A DNA stretch of 64,000 nt from Paludibacteraceae bacterium (GTDB taxonomy: Bacteria; Bacteroidota; Bacteroidia; Bacteroidales; Paludibacteraceae): positions 32,940-96,939 of the forward strand of contig JAKSOA010000005.1 of the NCBI GenBank assembly GCA_024405875.1. The letters run 5' to 3'. Shown here piece by piece: positions 35,951 to 43,602 of the stretch. The notes under the pieces were generated by a model. The model saw only the letters and a list, made by a program, of their open reading frames with translations. It did no database searches and was not told the DNA's origin. The position numbers were made by a program, and so were the translations under genes. How positions within the stretch are numbered: position 1 is the first letter of the stretch; each line of letters starts with the position of its first letter.

Positions 35951-36424
35951 TTATTGATGATGATACGGCTCTCCCTTTATTATTGTGAACGCCCTGTAGA
36001 GTTGCTCCGCGAATATGGCTCGCACCATCTGATGTGAGAATGTCATCTTTGAAAGAGATATTTTCTCTTGAGCGGCGTCATATACCTCCTGTGAGAATCC
36101 GTAAGGACCTCCTATTACAAACACCACATTTTTAACACCGCTGTTCAAATACGAGTTGATTTTTTGAGAGAACTCCACCGATGTATATTCCGCTCCACGC
36201 TCATCCATCAGTACAATACGACTCCCGACAGGTATGGATTTCAGTATAAACTCACCCTCCCTTGTTTTTTGTTCCTGCTCACTCAAAGCCTTAGTGTTCT
36301 TTAGTTCAGGAACCACCACCATCTGAAAGTCAATATAGTGTTTCAGACGCTGGATATAGAGATTAGTCAGACTCTCAACAATTGAATCGGTGGTTTTTCC
36401 AACAACAAGAAGAGTTATTCTCAT
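35951..36424 (-). CDS. rlmH: 23S rRNA pseudouridine-1915 N3-methyltransferase
   Basis: 157 residues, the constant size of RlmH. The SPOUT knot shows F-V-I-G-G-P-Y-G-F and the end L-Y-R-A-F-T-I-I-K-G-E-P-Y-H-H is diagnostic. It modifies helix 69 of 23S rRNA in assembled ribosomes. The ATG at 36424 is used because the -7 box TAACTTTG lies just upstream and the earlier in-frame start lies within it. Confidence 0.95.
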   Translation of the reverse strand: MRITLLVVGKTTDSIVESLTNLYIQRLKHYIDFQMVVVPELKNTKALSEQEQKTREGEFILKSIPVGSRIVLMDERGAEYTSVEFSQKINSYLNSGVKNVVFVIGGPYGFSQEVYDAAQEKISLSKMTFSHQMVRAIFAEQLYRAFTIIKGEPYHHQ

Positions 36425-36432
36425 AAAAATTG

Positions 36433-36450
36433 TATCTTTGTGCAAAGTTA
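36433..36450. promoter_or_regulatory. Face-to-face -7 boxes of nadC (+) and rlmH (-)
   Basis: TATCTTTG on the plus strand (36433-36440) and TAACTTTG on the minus strand (36443-36450) are only 2 bp apart, so the two transcripts would start inside each other's promoter. -33 boxes are weak on both sides. Confidence 0.55.
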
Positions 36451-36467
36451 ATTAAAATTCGCATATT

Positions 36468-37313
36468 ATGCAGTACGACAATCTTGACGCTCTTATTAAG
36501 TATTGGTTTGCAGAGGACATAGGTGACGGTGACCACACATCACTATGTTGCATACCTTCAACAGAAATGGGTTGTTCCCAACTTATAATAAAGGATACAG
36601 GCGTGCTTGCCGGGGTTGAGGTGGCTAAAAAGATATTCGCGGCTTTTGACCCGTCACTAAAAATGACTCAATTCCTAAAAGACGGCGATGAGGTTAAACC
36701 CGGAGATATAGCGTTTGAAGTGGAGGGCAAGGTACTCTCTCTGTTGCAGACTGAGCGTCTTATGCTCAACATTATGCAACGTATGAGCGGAGTCGCCACG
36801 GTAACAAGAAAGTATGTGAGACTGCTTGACGGCCTTAAAACCAAGGTGCTTGACACAAGAAAAACCACACCTGGACTCAGGCTGCTTGAGAAGCAGGCTG
36901 TTAAAATAGGAGGCGGAGAGAATCACCGCATAGGTCTTTATGATATGATTCTTCTTAAAGACAACCACGTTGACTTTTCAGGTGGCGTGACAAACGCAAT
37001 AACAAGCGCTCAGAAATATCTTAAAGAGAAGGGTAAGAAATTAAAGATAGAGGTGGAGGTTCGCAACTTTGATGAACTTCAAGAGGCTATGAATGTGGGT
37101 GGAATAGACCGCATTATGCTTGACAATTTCAGCGTTGAGGATACACGCAAGGCGGTTGAGATAGTGAACGGACGCTTTGAGTTGGAGTCATCAGGCGGCA
37201 TTACTTATGAGACCATACGCTCATACGCGGAGTGCGGCGTTGATGTAATCTCTGTTGGAGCGCTCACCCACTCTGTAAAGAGTCTGGATATGAGTTTTAA
37301 AGCAAAGCGTTAA
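36468..37313 (+). CDS. nadC: Nicotinate-nucleotide pyrophosphorylase
   Basis: 281 residues. It has E-D-I-G-D-G-D-H-T near the start, the catalytic D-T-R-K-T-T-P-G-L-R, and the G-G-E-N-H-R binding loop. It converts quinolinate and PRPP to NaMN, which nadD, 3 kb upstream, then adenylates, so two NAD genes flank the inserted segment. Confidence 0.95.
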   Translation: MQYDNLDALIKYWFAEDIGDGDHTSLCCIPSTEMGCSQLIIKDTGVLAGVEVAKKIFAAFDPSLKMTQFLKDGDEVKPGDIAFEVEGKVLSLLQTERLMLNIMQRMSGVATVTRKYVRLLDGLKTKVLDTRKTTPGLRLLEKQAVKIGGGENHRIGLYDMILLKDNHVDFSGGVTNAITSAQKYLKEKGKKLKIEVEVRNFDELQEAMNVGGIDRIMLDNFSVEDTRKAVEIVNGRFELESSGGITYETIRSYAECGVDVISVGALTHSVKSLDMSFKAKR

Positions 37314-37327
37314 AGCAAAACACTAAC

Positions 37328-38200
37328 GTGAGAAGAATTGTTTTCATAGTAAATCCTGTATCTGGCACAACTCACCGTAAAATATGGGTTGAGAAAGCCA
37401 TAAAGGAATTGGGTACCGACTATGAGACCGATGTTATTCAAACCCAATACAGAGGTCACGGGCACCTGATTGCAAAAGAACTTGCGGGAGAATGCACAGA
37501 TACAATAGTGGCGGTAGGCGGAGACGGAACTGTTAATGAGATTGGTGGTGCGGTCATAGGCTCAAACACAAAACTAGCCATTTTCCCTATGGGTTCAGGC
37601 AACGGTCTTGCGCGTGAACTTGGAATGAGCACAAAAAGAGCCGAAAAAGCCATAGAGACAATCCGCAGGGACAACGCCTCCTGTGTTGATTACGGAATGG
37701 CAGGCGACAGACCCTTTTTCTGCACTTGCGGAACCGGTTTTGACGCTGAGATAGCACGCCTGTTTACAGGAAACACAACCAGAGGTTTCTGGCAATACTT
37801 GAAATTGTGCATTAGAACATTTTTCAAATTCAAGACAACAGATATTGAGTTTGAGATTGACGGAGAGAGGTTTGAACGTTCAGTGTTCCTTTTTAACGCG
37901 GCAAACATAAAGCAGTATGGTTTCGGAGCGCAGATAGCCCCGATGGCAAGCGTTCAGGACGGTTTGCTTGATGTTACCATAGTCCCGAAAATCAACATTC
38001 TCACGGCTCTTAAACTGACCGTAGGAATGTTCACCAGACGGTTGCATAAGATGAGACCTATTGAGACATTCAAATGCAGTGAACTCACACTTAAGTTACC
38101 GGAAGGTGCCCCATTTCATATTGACGGAGATTACATTGAACCATCTTCAAGCACAATGACCATAAAAGTGATTAAAGGAGGAATTAAAGTTTTAGTCTGA
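37328..38200 (+). CDS. Diacylglycerol/lipid kinase family protein
   Basis: 290 residues from a GTG. The DAGK catalytic domain has I-V-N-P-V-S-G, the nucleotide loop G-G-D-G-T-V-N-E-I-G and G-S-G-N-G-L-A-R-E-L. YegS/DgkB-like enzymes phosphorylate lipids or sphingoid bases; in Bacteroidales some act on sphingolipid metabolism, which cannot be assigned here. It begins 14 bp after nadC. Confidence 0.88.
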   Translation: MRRIVFIVNPVSGTTHRKIWVEKAIKELGTDYETDVIQTQYRGHGHLIAKELAGECTDTIVAVGGDGTVNEIGGAVIGSNTKLAIFPMGSGNGLARELGMSTKRAEKAIETIRRDNASCVDYGMAGDRPFFCTCGTGFDAEIARLFTGNTTRGFWQYLKLCIRTFFKFKTTDIEFEIDGERFERSVFLFNAANIKQYGFGAQIAPMASVQDGLLDVTIVPKINILTALKLTVGMFTRRLHKMRPIETFKCSELTLKLPEGAPFHIDGDYIEPSSSTMTIKVIKGGIKVLV

Positions 38201-38205
38201 TTATA

Positions 38206-38907
38206 ATGAGAGCGATTCTAACAATAGATACAACAACAACCGTATGCTCCGTGGCGCTTGTCACAGAGAGCGGAGTTGTGGAGAGCAGGATTGACCGTAT
38301 CGGCAACAATCACAGTAAGGTGATTGGCGTATTCGCCAAAGAGATACTTGAGATAGCCCAACAGAGTGGATATGAAATTTGTGCGGTAGCGCTAAGTCAA
38401 GGTCCGGGCTCATACACAGGTCTGAGAATCGGGGCGTCATTCGCTAAAGGATTCTGTTACGGGAACTCCATTCCTCTGATTGCCATACCAACTCTTAAGA
38501 TAATGGCTTCAGCGGCTGCAAGACAGACAGATGCTGATACTCTGCTCTGCCCTATGATTGACGCACGCAGAATGGAGGTCTATAGTGCCGTTTATGATGC
38601 GTCACTAAATGAAATAGAGGCTACAAAGGCTAATATCATAGATGAAAGTTCATTCAATGAACTGCTTGAGACTAAAAAGATTGCATTCTTTGGCAACGGC
38701 AGTTCAAAATGTGCCGGACTATTGGGGCGGAATCCCAACGCCATATTCATTGACGGAATAGACCCGCTTGCAACAGAGATGGGCGCTATGGCCTGGAGTG
38801 CCTTTAATGACAAGGAATTTGTAGATGTAGCCTACTTTGAACCCTTCTATTTAAAAGAATTCATAGCAACAACCCCTAAAAATAAAGTACTTTCTTATAA
38901 CCACTAA
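38206..38907 (+). CDS. tsaB: tRNA threonylcarbamoyladenosine synthesis protein TsaB
   Basis: 233 residues, ASKHA fold: I-D-T-T-T-T-V-C-S-V-A-L at the start and Q-G-P-G-S-Y-T-G-L-R-I-G near 65. TsaB partners TsaD and TsaE in making t6A37 on tRNA. The mtaB product at 59.5 kb acts on the same modified base. The stop falls at the start of an AATTACTAATTG repeat. Confidence 0.93.
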   Translation: MRAILTIDTTTTVCSVALVTESGVVESRIDRIGNNHSKVIGVFAKEILEIAQQSGYEICAVALSQGPGSYTGLRIGASFAKGFCYGNSIPLIAIPTLKIMASAAARQTDADTLLCPMIDARRMEVYSAVYDASLNEIEATKANIIDESSFNELLETKKIAFFGNGSSKCAGLLGRNPNAIFIDGIDPLATEMGAMAWSAFNDKEFVDVAYFEPFYLKEFIATTPKNKVLSYNH

Positions 38908-38940
38908 TTACTAATTGCTAATTACTAATTGCTAATTACC
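38905..38940. repeat. AATTACTAATTG intergenic repeat, copy B
   Basis: Five near-copies of TAATTACTAATTGC-type units between the tsaB stop and the next ATG at 38942. Confidence 0.6.
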
Positions 38941-38941
38941 T

Positions 38942-39562
38942 ATGTTACCGACAATACCAGACGATAAGATTATCCTGACCGAATACGGACGCAACATACA
39001 GAATATGGTGCGACTTGCAATGCAGATTGAAGATAAGGAGGAACGTACAAAATGTGTTAACACCATAATTGACACAATGGGTATATTCTTTCCTCATTTG
39101 AGAGATGTAAATGATTTCAAGCACAAACTGTGGGACCACCTTGCAATTATGTCAAACTACAAACTTGACATAGACTATCCGTATGAGGTTCCTGAGGCTC
39201 CGGTGCAGACAGTACCGGAAAAAGTTCCATACCCTGCCGGCAAGGTCAGATACCGCTATTACGGGAACTTCATAGCGCAACTTGTATCTGCGGCGGAGAA
39301 ACTTGAGGGAGATGACCGTGAGCGTTACATCGGGGTACTTGCAAACCATATGAAGAGGAACTATCTTGCCTGGAACAAGGATAATGTTGAAGACAAGACT
39401 ATTCTTCAAGATTTGTATGACCTTTCAGAAGGTAAGATAGATTTGCTGCACTCTGATTTTCAACTTAAAAGCATTGAGGAACTTGCATTGCAGAAACCTT
39501 CACACATAACTGATAAGAAGAAAAATATAAAAAAGGGCAACCATAATAAGAAAAAGAACTGA
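38942..39562 (+). CDS. DUF4290 protein
   Basis: 206 residues of a family confined to Bacteroidetes. The core has T-E-Y-G-R-N-I-Q-N-M-V and N-D-F-K-H-K-L-W-D-H-L; the last 25 residues are almost all Lys, Asn and His. It shares a base with murA (TGATG), a conserved pairing in the phylum. The function is unknown; cell-envelope or RNA binding through the basic tail is a guess. Confidence 0.9.
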   Translation: MLPTIPDDKIILTEYGRNIQNMVRLAMQIEDKEERTKCVNTIIDTMGIFFPHLRDVNDFKHKLWDHLAIMSNYKLDIDYPYEVPEAPVQTVPEKVPYPAGKVRYRYYGNFIAQLVSAAEKLEGDDRERYIGVLANHMKRNYLAWNKDNVEDKTILQDLYDLSEGKIDLLHSDFQLKSIEELALQKPSHITDKKKNIKKGNHNKKKN

Positions 39563-40866
39563 TGGCATCATTTGTAATTGAAGGCGGACACCGCCTGCAC
39601 GGAGAGATTACTCCGCAGGGAGCAAAGAATGAGGCTCTGCAAGTTATCTGCGCCACGCTTCTGACTTCAGAGGCTGTTCAAATTGACAATATCCCTGATA
39701 TTGCTGATGTAAACAACCTAATATCACTATTGAGTAATATCGGGGTGAAAGTTGTTAAGAACTCCGCCAACTCTTATACTTTCAAGGCTGAGAGCATAGA
39801 TTTTGACTATATGCACTCCGCTGAATACTATAGCAAAAGCAGCAGCCTCAGAGGCTCCGTAATGCTAGTTGGACCAACTTTGGCAAGATTCGGAGAGGCT
39901 CTGATTCCAAAACCTGGTGGTGACAAGATTGGACGACGCCGACTTGACACCCATTTTGATGGATTGATTAAATTAGGTGCTGATTTCTCCTACGATGCCG
40001 CAAACCAACTTTTTAATGTCTCAGGCAAGAACCTTAAAGGTTGCTATATGTTGCTTGATGAGGCGTCTGTCACAGGAACTGCGAACATAATTATGGCGGC
40101 TGTACTTGCTGAGGGCACTACAACCATTTATAACGCTGCCTGTGAGCCCTACATTCAACAACTGTGCAAAATGCTCACCACTATGGGTGCCGACATTCAA
40201 GGCATAGGCTCCAACTTACTTACCATCAATGGCGTTAAGAGCCTCAGCGGTTGTCACCATACCATTCTCCCTGATATGATTGAGGTTGGTAGTTTCATAG
40301 GAATGGCTGCAATGACAGCCTCTGAGATTACCATTAAGAACGTATCAATAAAGAACCTTGGTCTTATACCTGATGTTTTCCGCAAGTTAGGAGTGAGACT
40401 TGAGGTCAAAGGTGATGACATATTCATTCCAGCCCAAGAAAAGATTAAGATAGAGTCATACATTGATGGCTCAATAATGACCATTGCTGACGCTCCGTGG
40501 CCCGGACTTACGCCAGACCTTCTGAGTGTTATGCTTGTTGTGGCTACTAAAGCGAAAGGGAGTGTCCTGATTCATCAGAAAATGTTTGAGAGCCGTCTCT
40601 TCTTTGTTGACAAACTTATTGATATGGGCGCTAAAATCATTCTATGTGACCCACACCGTGCCACAATCATAGGTTTGGGTGATGATTTCCATCTGCGTGC
40701 CTCCACAATGTCATCGCCTGACATACGTGCCGGTATTGCCCTGCTTATTGCGGCAATGAGCGCCGAGGGGACAAGCACCATACATAACATTGACCAGATT
40801 GACCGCGGATATGAGCGTATAGATGAACGCCTGAATGCTCTTGGTGCAAAAATAACCCGCCTATAA
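39562..40866 (+). CDS. murA: UDP-GlcNAc 1-carboxyvinyltransferase with Asp active-site loop
   Basis: 434 residues, the EPT fold, committing UDP-GlcNAc to peptidoglycan by transfer of enolpyruvate. It starts G-A-K-N-E-A-L and carries the active loop P-G-G-D-K-I-G-R-R-R. Residue 121 in that loop is Asp where E. coli has C115, the residue fosfomycin alkylates, so intrinsic fosfomycin resistance is predicted. The call is firm, and the Asp is read directly at 39922-39924. Confidence 0.95.
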   Translation: MASFVIEGGHRLHGEITPQGAKNEALQVICATLLTSEAVQIDNIPDIADVNNLISLLSNIGVKVVKNSANSYTFKAESIDFDYMHSAEYYSKSSSLRGSVMLVGPTLARFGEALIPKPGGDKIGRRRLDTHFDGLIKLGADFSYDAANQLFNVSGKNLKGCYMLLDEASVTGTANIIMAAVLAEGTTTIYNAACEPYIQQLCKMLTTMGADIQGIGSNLLTINGVKSLSGCHHTILPDMIEVGSFIGMAAMTASEITIKNVSIKNLGLIPDVFRKLGVRLEVKGDDIFIPAQEKIKIESYIDGSIMTIADAPWPGLTPDLLSVMLVVATKAKGSVLIHQKMFESRLFFVDKLIDMGAKIILCDPHRATIIGLGDDFHLRASTMSSPDIRAGIALLIAAMSAEGTSTIHNIDQIDRGYERIDERLNALGAKITRL

Positions 40867-40868
40867 CT

Positions 40869-42065
40869 ATGAAAAAGTTTTTCACATACCTGTTAGTAGC
40901 CACCGCAGTTGCCATCTCAGCCGTATCTTGCAAAGACAGCGGTTCTGACGTGCATAATGTTGATGCTGAATTTGAGCCATATATTCAGAAATTCTTCTCT
41001 GATGCGGAACGCTATAACTGTGAGATAAAAGACAAAAACATTGTGATGAAGTTCGCCCACCTGACCGATGGGAAGGCGGGAGTCACATATATGAACCGCA
41101 TTCCCGTATATATAGAGATTGACATTGACGCTTGGAACGGCATGACGGGGCCTAATGAGTTGAATGAAAAAGAGGATTTGATTTTCCACGAGATGGGTCA
41201 CGGATTCCTGCGCCGTCTTCACTCCAACGGAGAACTTAAAAACGGGGATTGGCAGACTATGATGTGTGGTGATGAACTGCCACACGGCAGAGGAAGCAAC
41301 ATAAATTATCGTGGTATGAGAAAAGAGTACTACATTAAGGAACTCTTCACTCAGACAAAAGAGATTCCAGCATGGAGCACTTATGTACCAGACTTCTCAC
41401 AACTGAAAGAGCAGGAACTTTTACACGCTACCGCAGACAAGCCTGACCACTGGTGCATTGGAAAAGAAGAGGGAAAGTATGACGCAAGGTTGGAGGGAGG
41501 GAACTATATCTACACCTCTTATTCAGAAAACGCCACATACATACCACTTCTAACTAAGGAGAAATCTCTTGACATCTATGATGTGACAGCCGATTTCTGT
41601 ATTGAGGCTAAATTCAAGATTTCAGCGGATAATGCGGCTTCGTCAGGGGGCGTAGGTTTCGCAAATATGACAGAGGGTAAAATAAACCCTATGCACTATA
41701 TATTAGGAGATAGCAAACAGCAGTTTCTTAACATCGGAGAGAACTCTTGCAAGGCACCTTTCATTCAGTTGTTCAATGAGGATTTCAAGAGTGATGACTA
41801 CAACACATTCTCCATTCGCAAACAAAAAGACACGCTCTACTACTATTTGAACGGCACCTTCATATATCATAATGACCTCACTGGCATTCCTGTGGCAGGC
41901 AAATCATTAGGATTTGTACTATCGGGGAAAAGCACGCTGACTGTATCGGAGGCAAAAATAACAGTTCCAAGCGGAACAAAGAGCACTCCGCCAATGCTTT
42001 CTGACACTGAAACGGCCAAGCCATTTGATTTGGGAGTAATGTTCTATGACAGAAAGAGTTACTGA
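40869..42065 (+). CDS. Lipoprotein with HExxH-like zinc site and lectin-like C-terminal domain
   Basis: 398 residues. A lipoprotein signal ends S-A-V-S-C (C21). Near residue 100 is I-F-H-E-M-G-H-G-F, a HExxH metallopeptidase motif, followed by a conserved-looking H-G-R-G. From about 205 the sequence becomes beta-rich with W, G and N (V-G-F-A-N-M-T-E-G), like a concanavalin-type glucanase fold. It may be a surface peptidase or sugar-binding protein. I do not recognise the family as a whole. It lies between murA and tilS. Confidence 0.6.
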   Translation: MKKFFTYLLVATAVAISAVSCKDSGSDVHNVDAEFEPYIQKFFSDAERYNCEIKDKNIVMKFAHLTDGKAGVTYMNRIPVYIEIDIDAWNGMTGPNELNEKEDLIFHEMGHGFLRRLHSNGELKNGDWQTMMCGDELPHGRGSNINYRGMRKEYYIKELFTQTKEIPAWSTYVPDFSQLKEQELLHATADKPDHWCIGKEEGKYDARLEGGNYIYTSYSENATYIPLLTKEKSLDIYDVTADFCIEAKFKISADNAASSGGVGFANMTEGKINPMHYILGDSKQQFLNIGENSCKAPFIQLFNEDFKSDDYNTFSIRKQKDTLYYYLNGTFIYHNDLTGIPVAGKSLGFVLSGKSTLTVSEAKITVPSGTKSTPPMLSDTETAKPFDLGVMFYDRKSY

Positions 42066-43000
42066 TGTTACAAAAGATTGCTTCATACATAGAACAGAAT
42101 AGTTTGCTTACGCCTGGAGCAAGAGTAATCTCTGCCTTGAGCGGTGGAGCGGATTCCATTTGCCTGACTCATATCCTTATAAAACTTGGCTACGATGTAA
42201 TAGCGGCGCACTGTAATTTTCATCTGCGTGGCACTGAGGCTGACAGAGACACAGCATTTGTTGAGAAATTCTGCTCCGGGATGGGGATAAAACTGCGTAA
42301 GATAGATTTTGACACGAACGCATACGCCTCTGAACATAAGATAGGGACAGAAGAGGCTGCCCGCATACTGCGTTATGGCTGGTTTGAACAGTTAAGGCAA
42401 GAAGAGCAAGCCTCAGCCATCTGCGTGGCACACCACAGCGATGACAGTATTGAGACAGCCCTGTTGAACCTTGTTCGAGGTGCCGGGATAACCGGTATCT
42501 GCGGCATCCGTAACAAAAACGGATATATTGTAAGACCTCTGCTCTGTGTAAGTAAAAAAGATATTGAGAAGTACCTGATGTTGAACAATCTGCAATATAT
42601 GACAGACTCAACCAATCTGGAGAATAACTACAACCGGAATAAGATACGCAATGTGGTTATTCCTGAATTGGAGAAGATAAAGCCTACATTCAAAGATGTT
42701 ATGCTCTCCAATATGGACAACTTCACTCAAGTTGCACATATATACAACTCTGTCATCGTGGATGAGAAAAAAAGAGTGCTGTCTTATATTGACGGCACTC
42801 CTCATATAAACCTGAACAGAGTGATGGAGTTCATTGAACCCGCCACCCTGCTGTTTGAACTTTTGAAAGAGTATAACGTCCATCCCAAAGAAATCTCAAA
42901 GATTCTTACAATGGAGACAGGGAAAAGCGTGTCTCTCTCAAATGCGGTTCTTACAATCAAGAGAATAGACGGAGAAAGACAATTAATAATTAATAATTAA
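42065..43000 (+). CDS. tilS: tRNA(Ile)-lysidine synthetase
   Basis: 311 residues. The PP-loop S-G-G-A-D-S is at 26-31, with H-C-N-F-H-L-R-G and A-H-H-S-D-D-S-I-E-T after it, all diagnostic of TilS, which makes lysidine at C34 of tRNA-Ile. It overlaps the previous stop by one base. It is shorter than most Bacteroides TilS (over 400), and its last five residues, L-I-I-N-N, are read from an AT repeat; the C-terminal tRNA-binding domain is therefore missing or trimmed. Confidence 0.9.
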   Translation: MLQKIASYIEQNSLLTPGARVISALSGGADSICLTHILIKLGYDVIAAHCNFHLRGTEADRDTAFVEKFCSGMGIKLRKIDFDTNAYASEHKIGTEEAARILRYGWFEQLRQEEQASAICVAHHSDDSIETALLNLVRGAGITGICGIRNKNGYIVRPLLCVSKKDIEKYLMLNNLQYMTDSTNLENNYNRNKIRNVVIPELEKIKPTFKDVMLSNMDNFTQVAHIYNSVIVDEKKRVLSYIDGTPHINLNRVMEFIEPATLLFELLKEYNVHPKEISKILTMETGKSVSLSNAVLTIKRIDGERQLIINN

Positions 43001-43017
43001 TAATTAGTAATTAACAA
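42980..43017. repeat. AATTAATAATTA intergenic repeat, copy C
   Basis: AATTAAT units repeated about five times, spanning the last six codons and stop of tilS and ending near the slyD stop. Confidence 0.65.
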
Positions 43018-43035
43018 TTGACTATTCTTTATTCA

Positions 43036-43596
43036 CTATTCACTCTTACCGCAATTACCACAATCACCGCCACAGTCTCCGTGACAGCCACCACATTCAC
43101 CGCCGCCACAACCGCCACAAGAGTGCTTGGCGAAGAGATTGGCAATCTCATCAGCCGTAGCCTCACGCTTGACAATAACCTTGCCAATGAAGTGCAAATC
43201 CTCACCTGCAAGAGGGTGATTCAAATCAACGGTCACCGTATCTTTGCCAACCTTGACAATTGAGGCGTTAATATGGTTCCCTTCCGCATCCGTAAGAGGA
43301 ACTACATTTCCTTCAAAAAGTATTCTCTCATCAACCTTTCCATCTACCTCAAAAGTGCTCTTTGGAAGGTCTATCACACCCTCGTCATCATACTCCCCAT
43401 ACGCATCGGCGCAAGGAATTGTAAAGTCAAACGTGTCACAAACATTCAGAGGAAGCAGATGCGCCTCAAACTTGTCAAGCATCATACCAAGTCCGCTGTA
43501 GAAACATAGCGGACGCTCAATAGTAGCCTGTTCCATAATTTCCTGCTCATCACCTACCTTGAGGTCATAAGTTACTGCAAAATAGTAGTTTTCCAT
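43036..43596 (-). CDS. slyD: SlyD-type FKBP peptidyl-prolyl isomerase
   Basis: 186 residues. The FKBP core has Y-D-L-K-V-G, P-L-C-F-Y-S-G-L-G-M-M-L and the inserted chaperone flap; the last 35 residues are Gly/Cys/His-rich (C-G-G-C, C-G-G-C-H, C-G-N-C) and should bind nickel or zinc, as in SlyD. It catalyses proline isomerisation and can supply metal to enzymes. It ends converging on tilS. Confidence 0.9.
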   Translation of the reverse strand: MENYYFAVTYDLKVGDEQEIMEQATIERPLCFYSGLGMMLDKFEAHLLPLNVCDTFDFTIPCADAYGEYDDEGVIDLPKSTFEVDGKVDERILFEGNVVPLTDAEGNHINASIVKVGKDTVTVDLNHPLAGEDLHFIGKVIVKREATADEIANLFAKHSCGGCGGGECGGCHGDCGGDCGNCGKSE

Positions 43597-43602
43597 ATAT
43601 TC

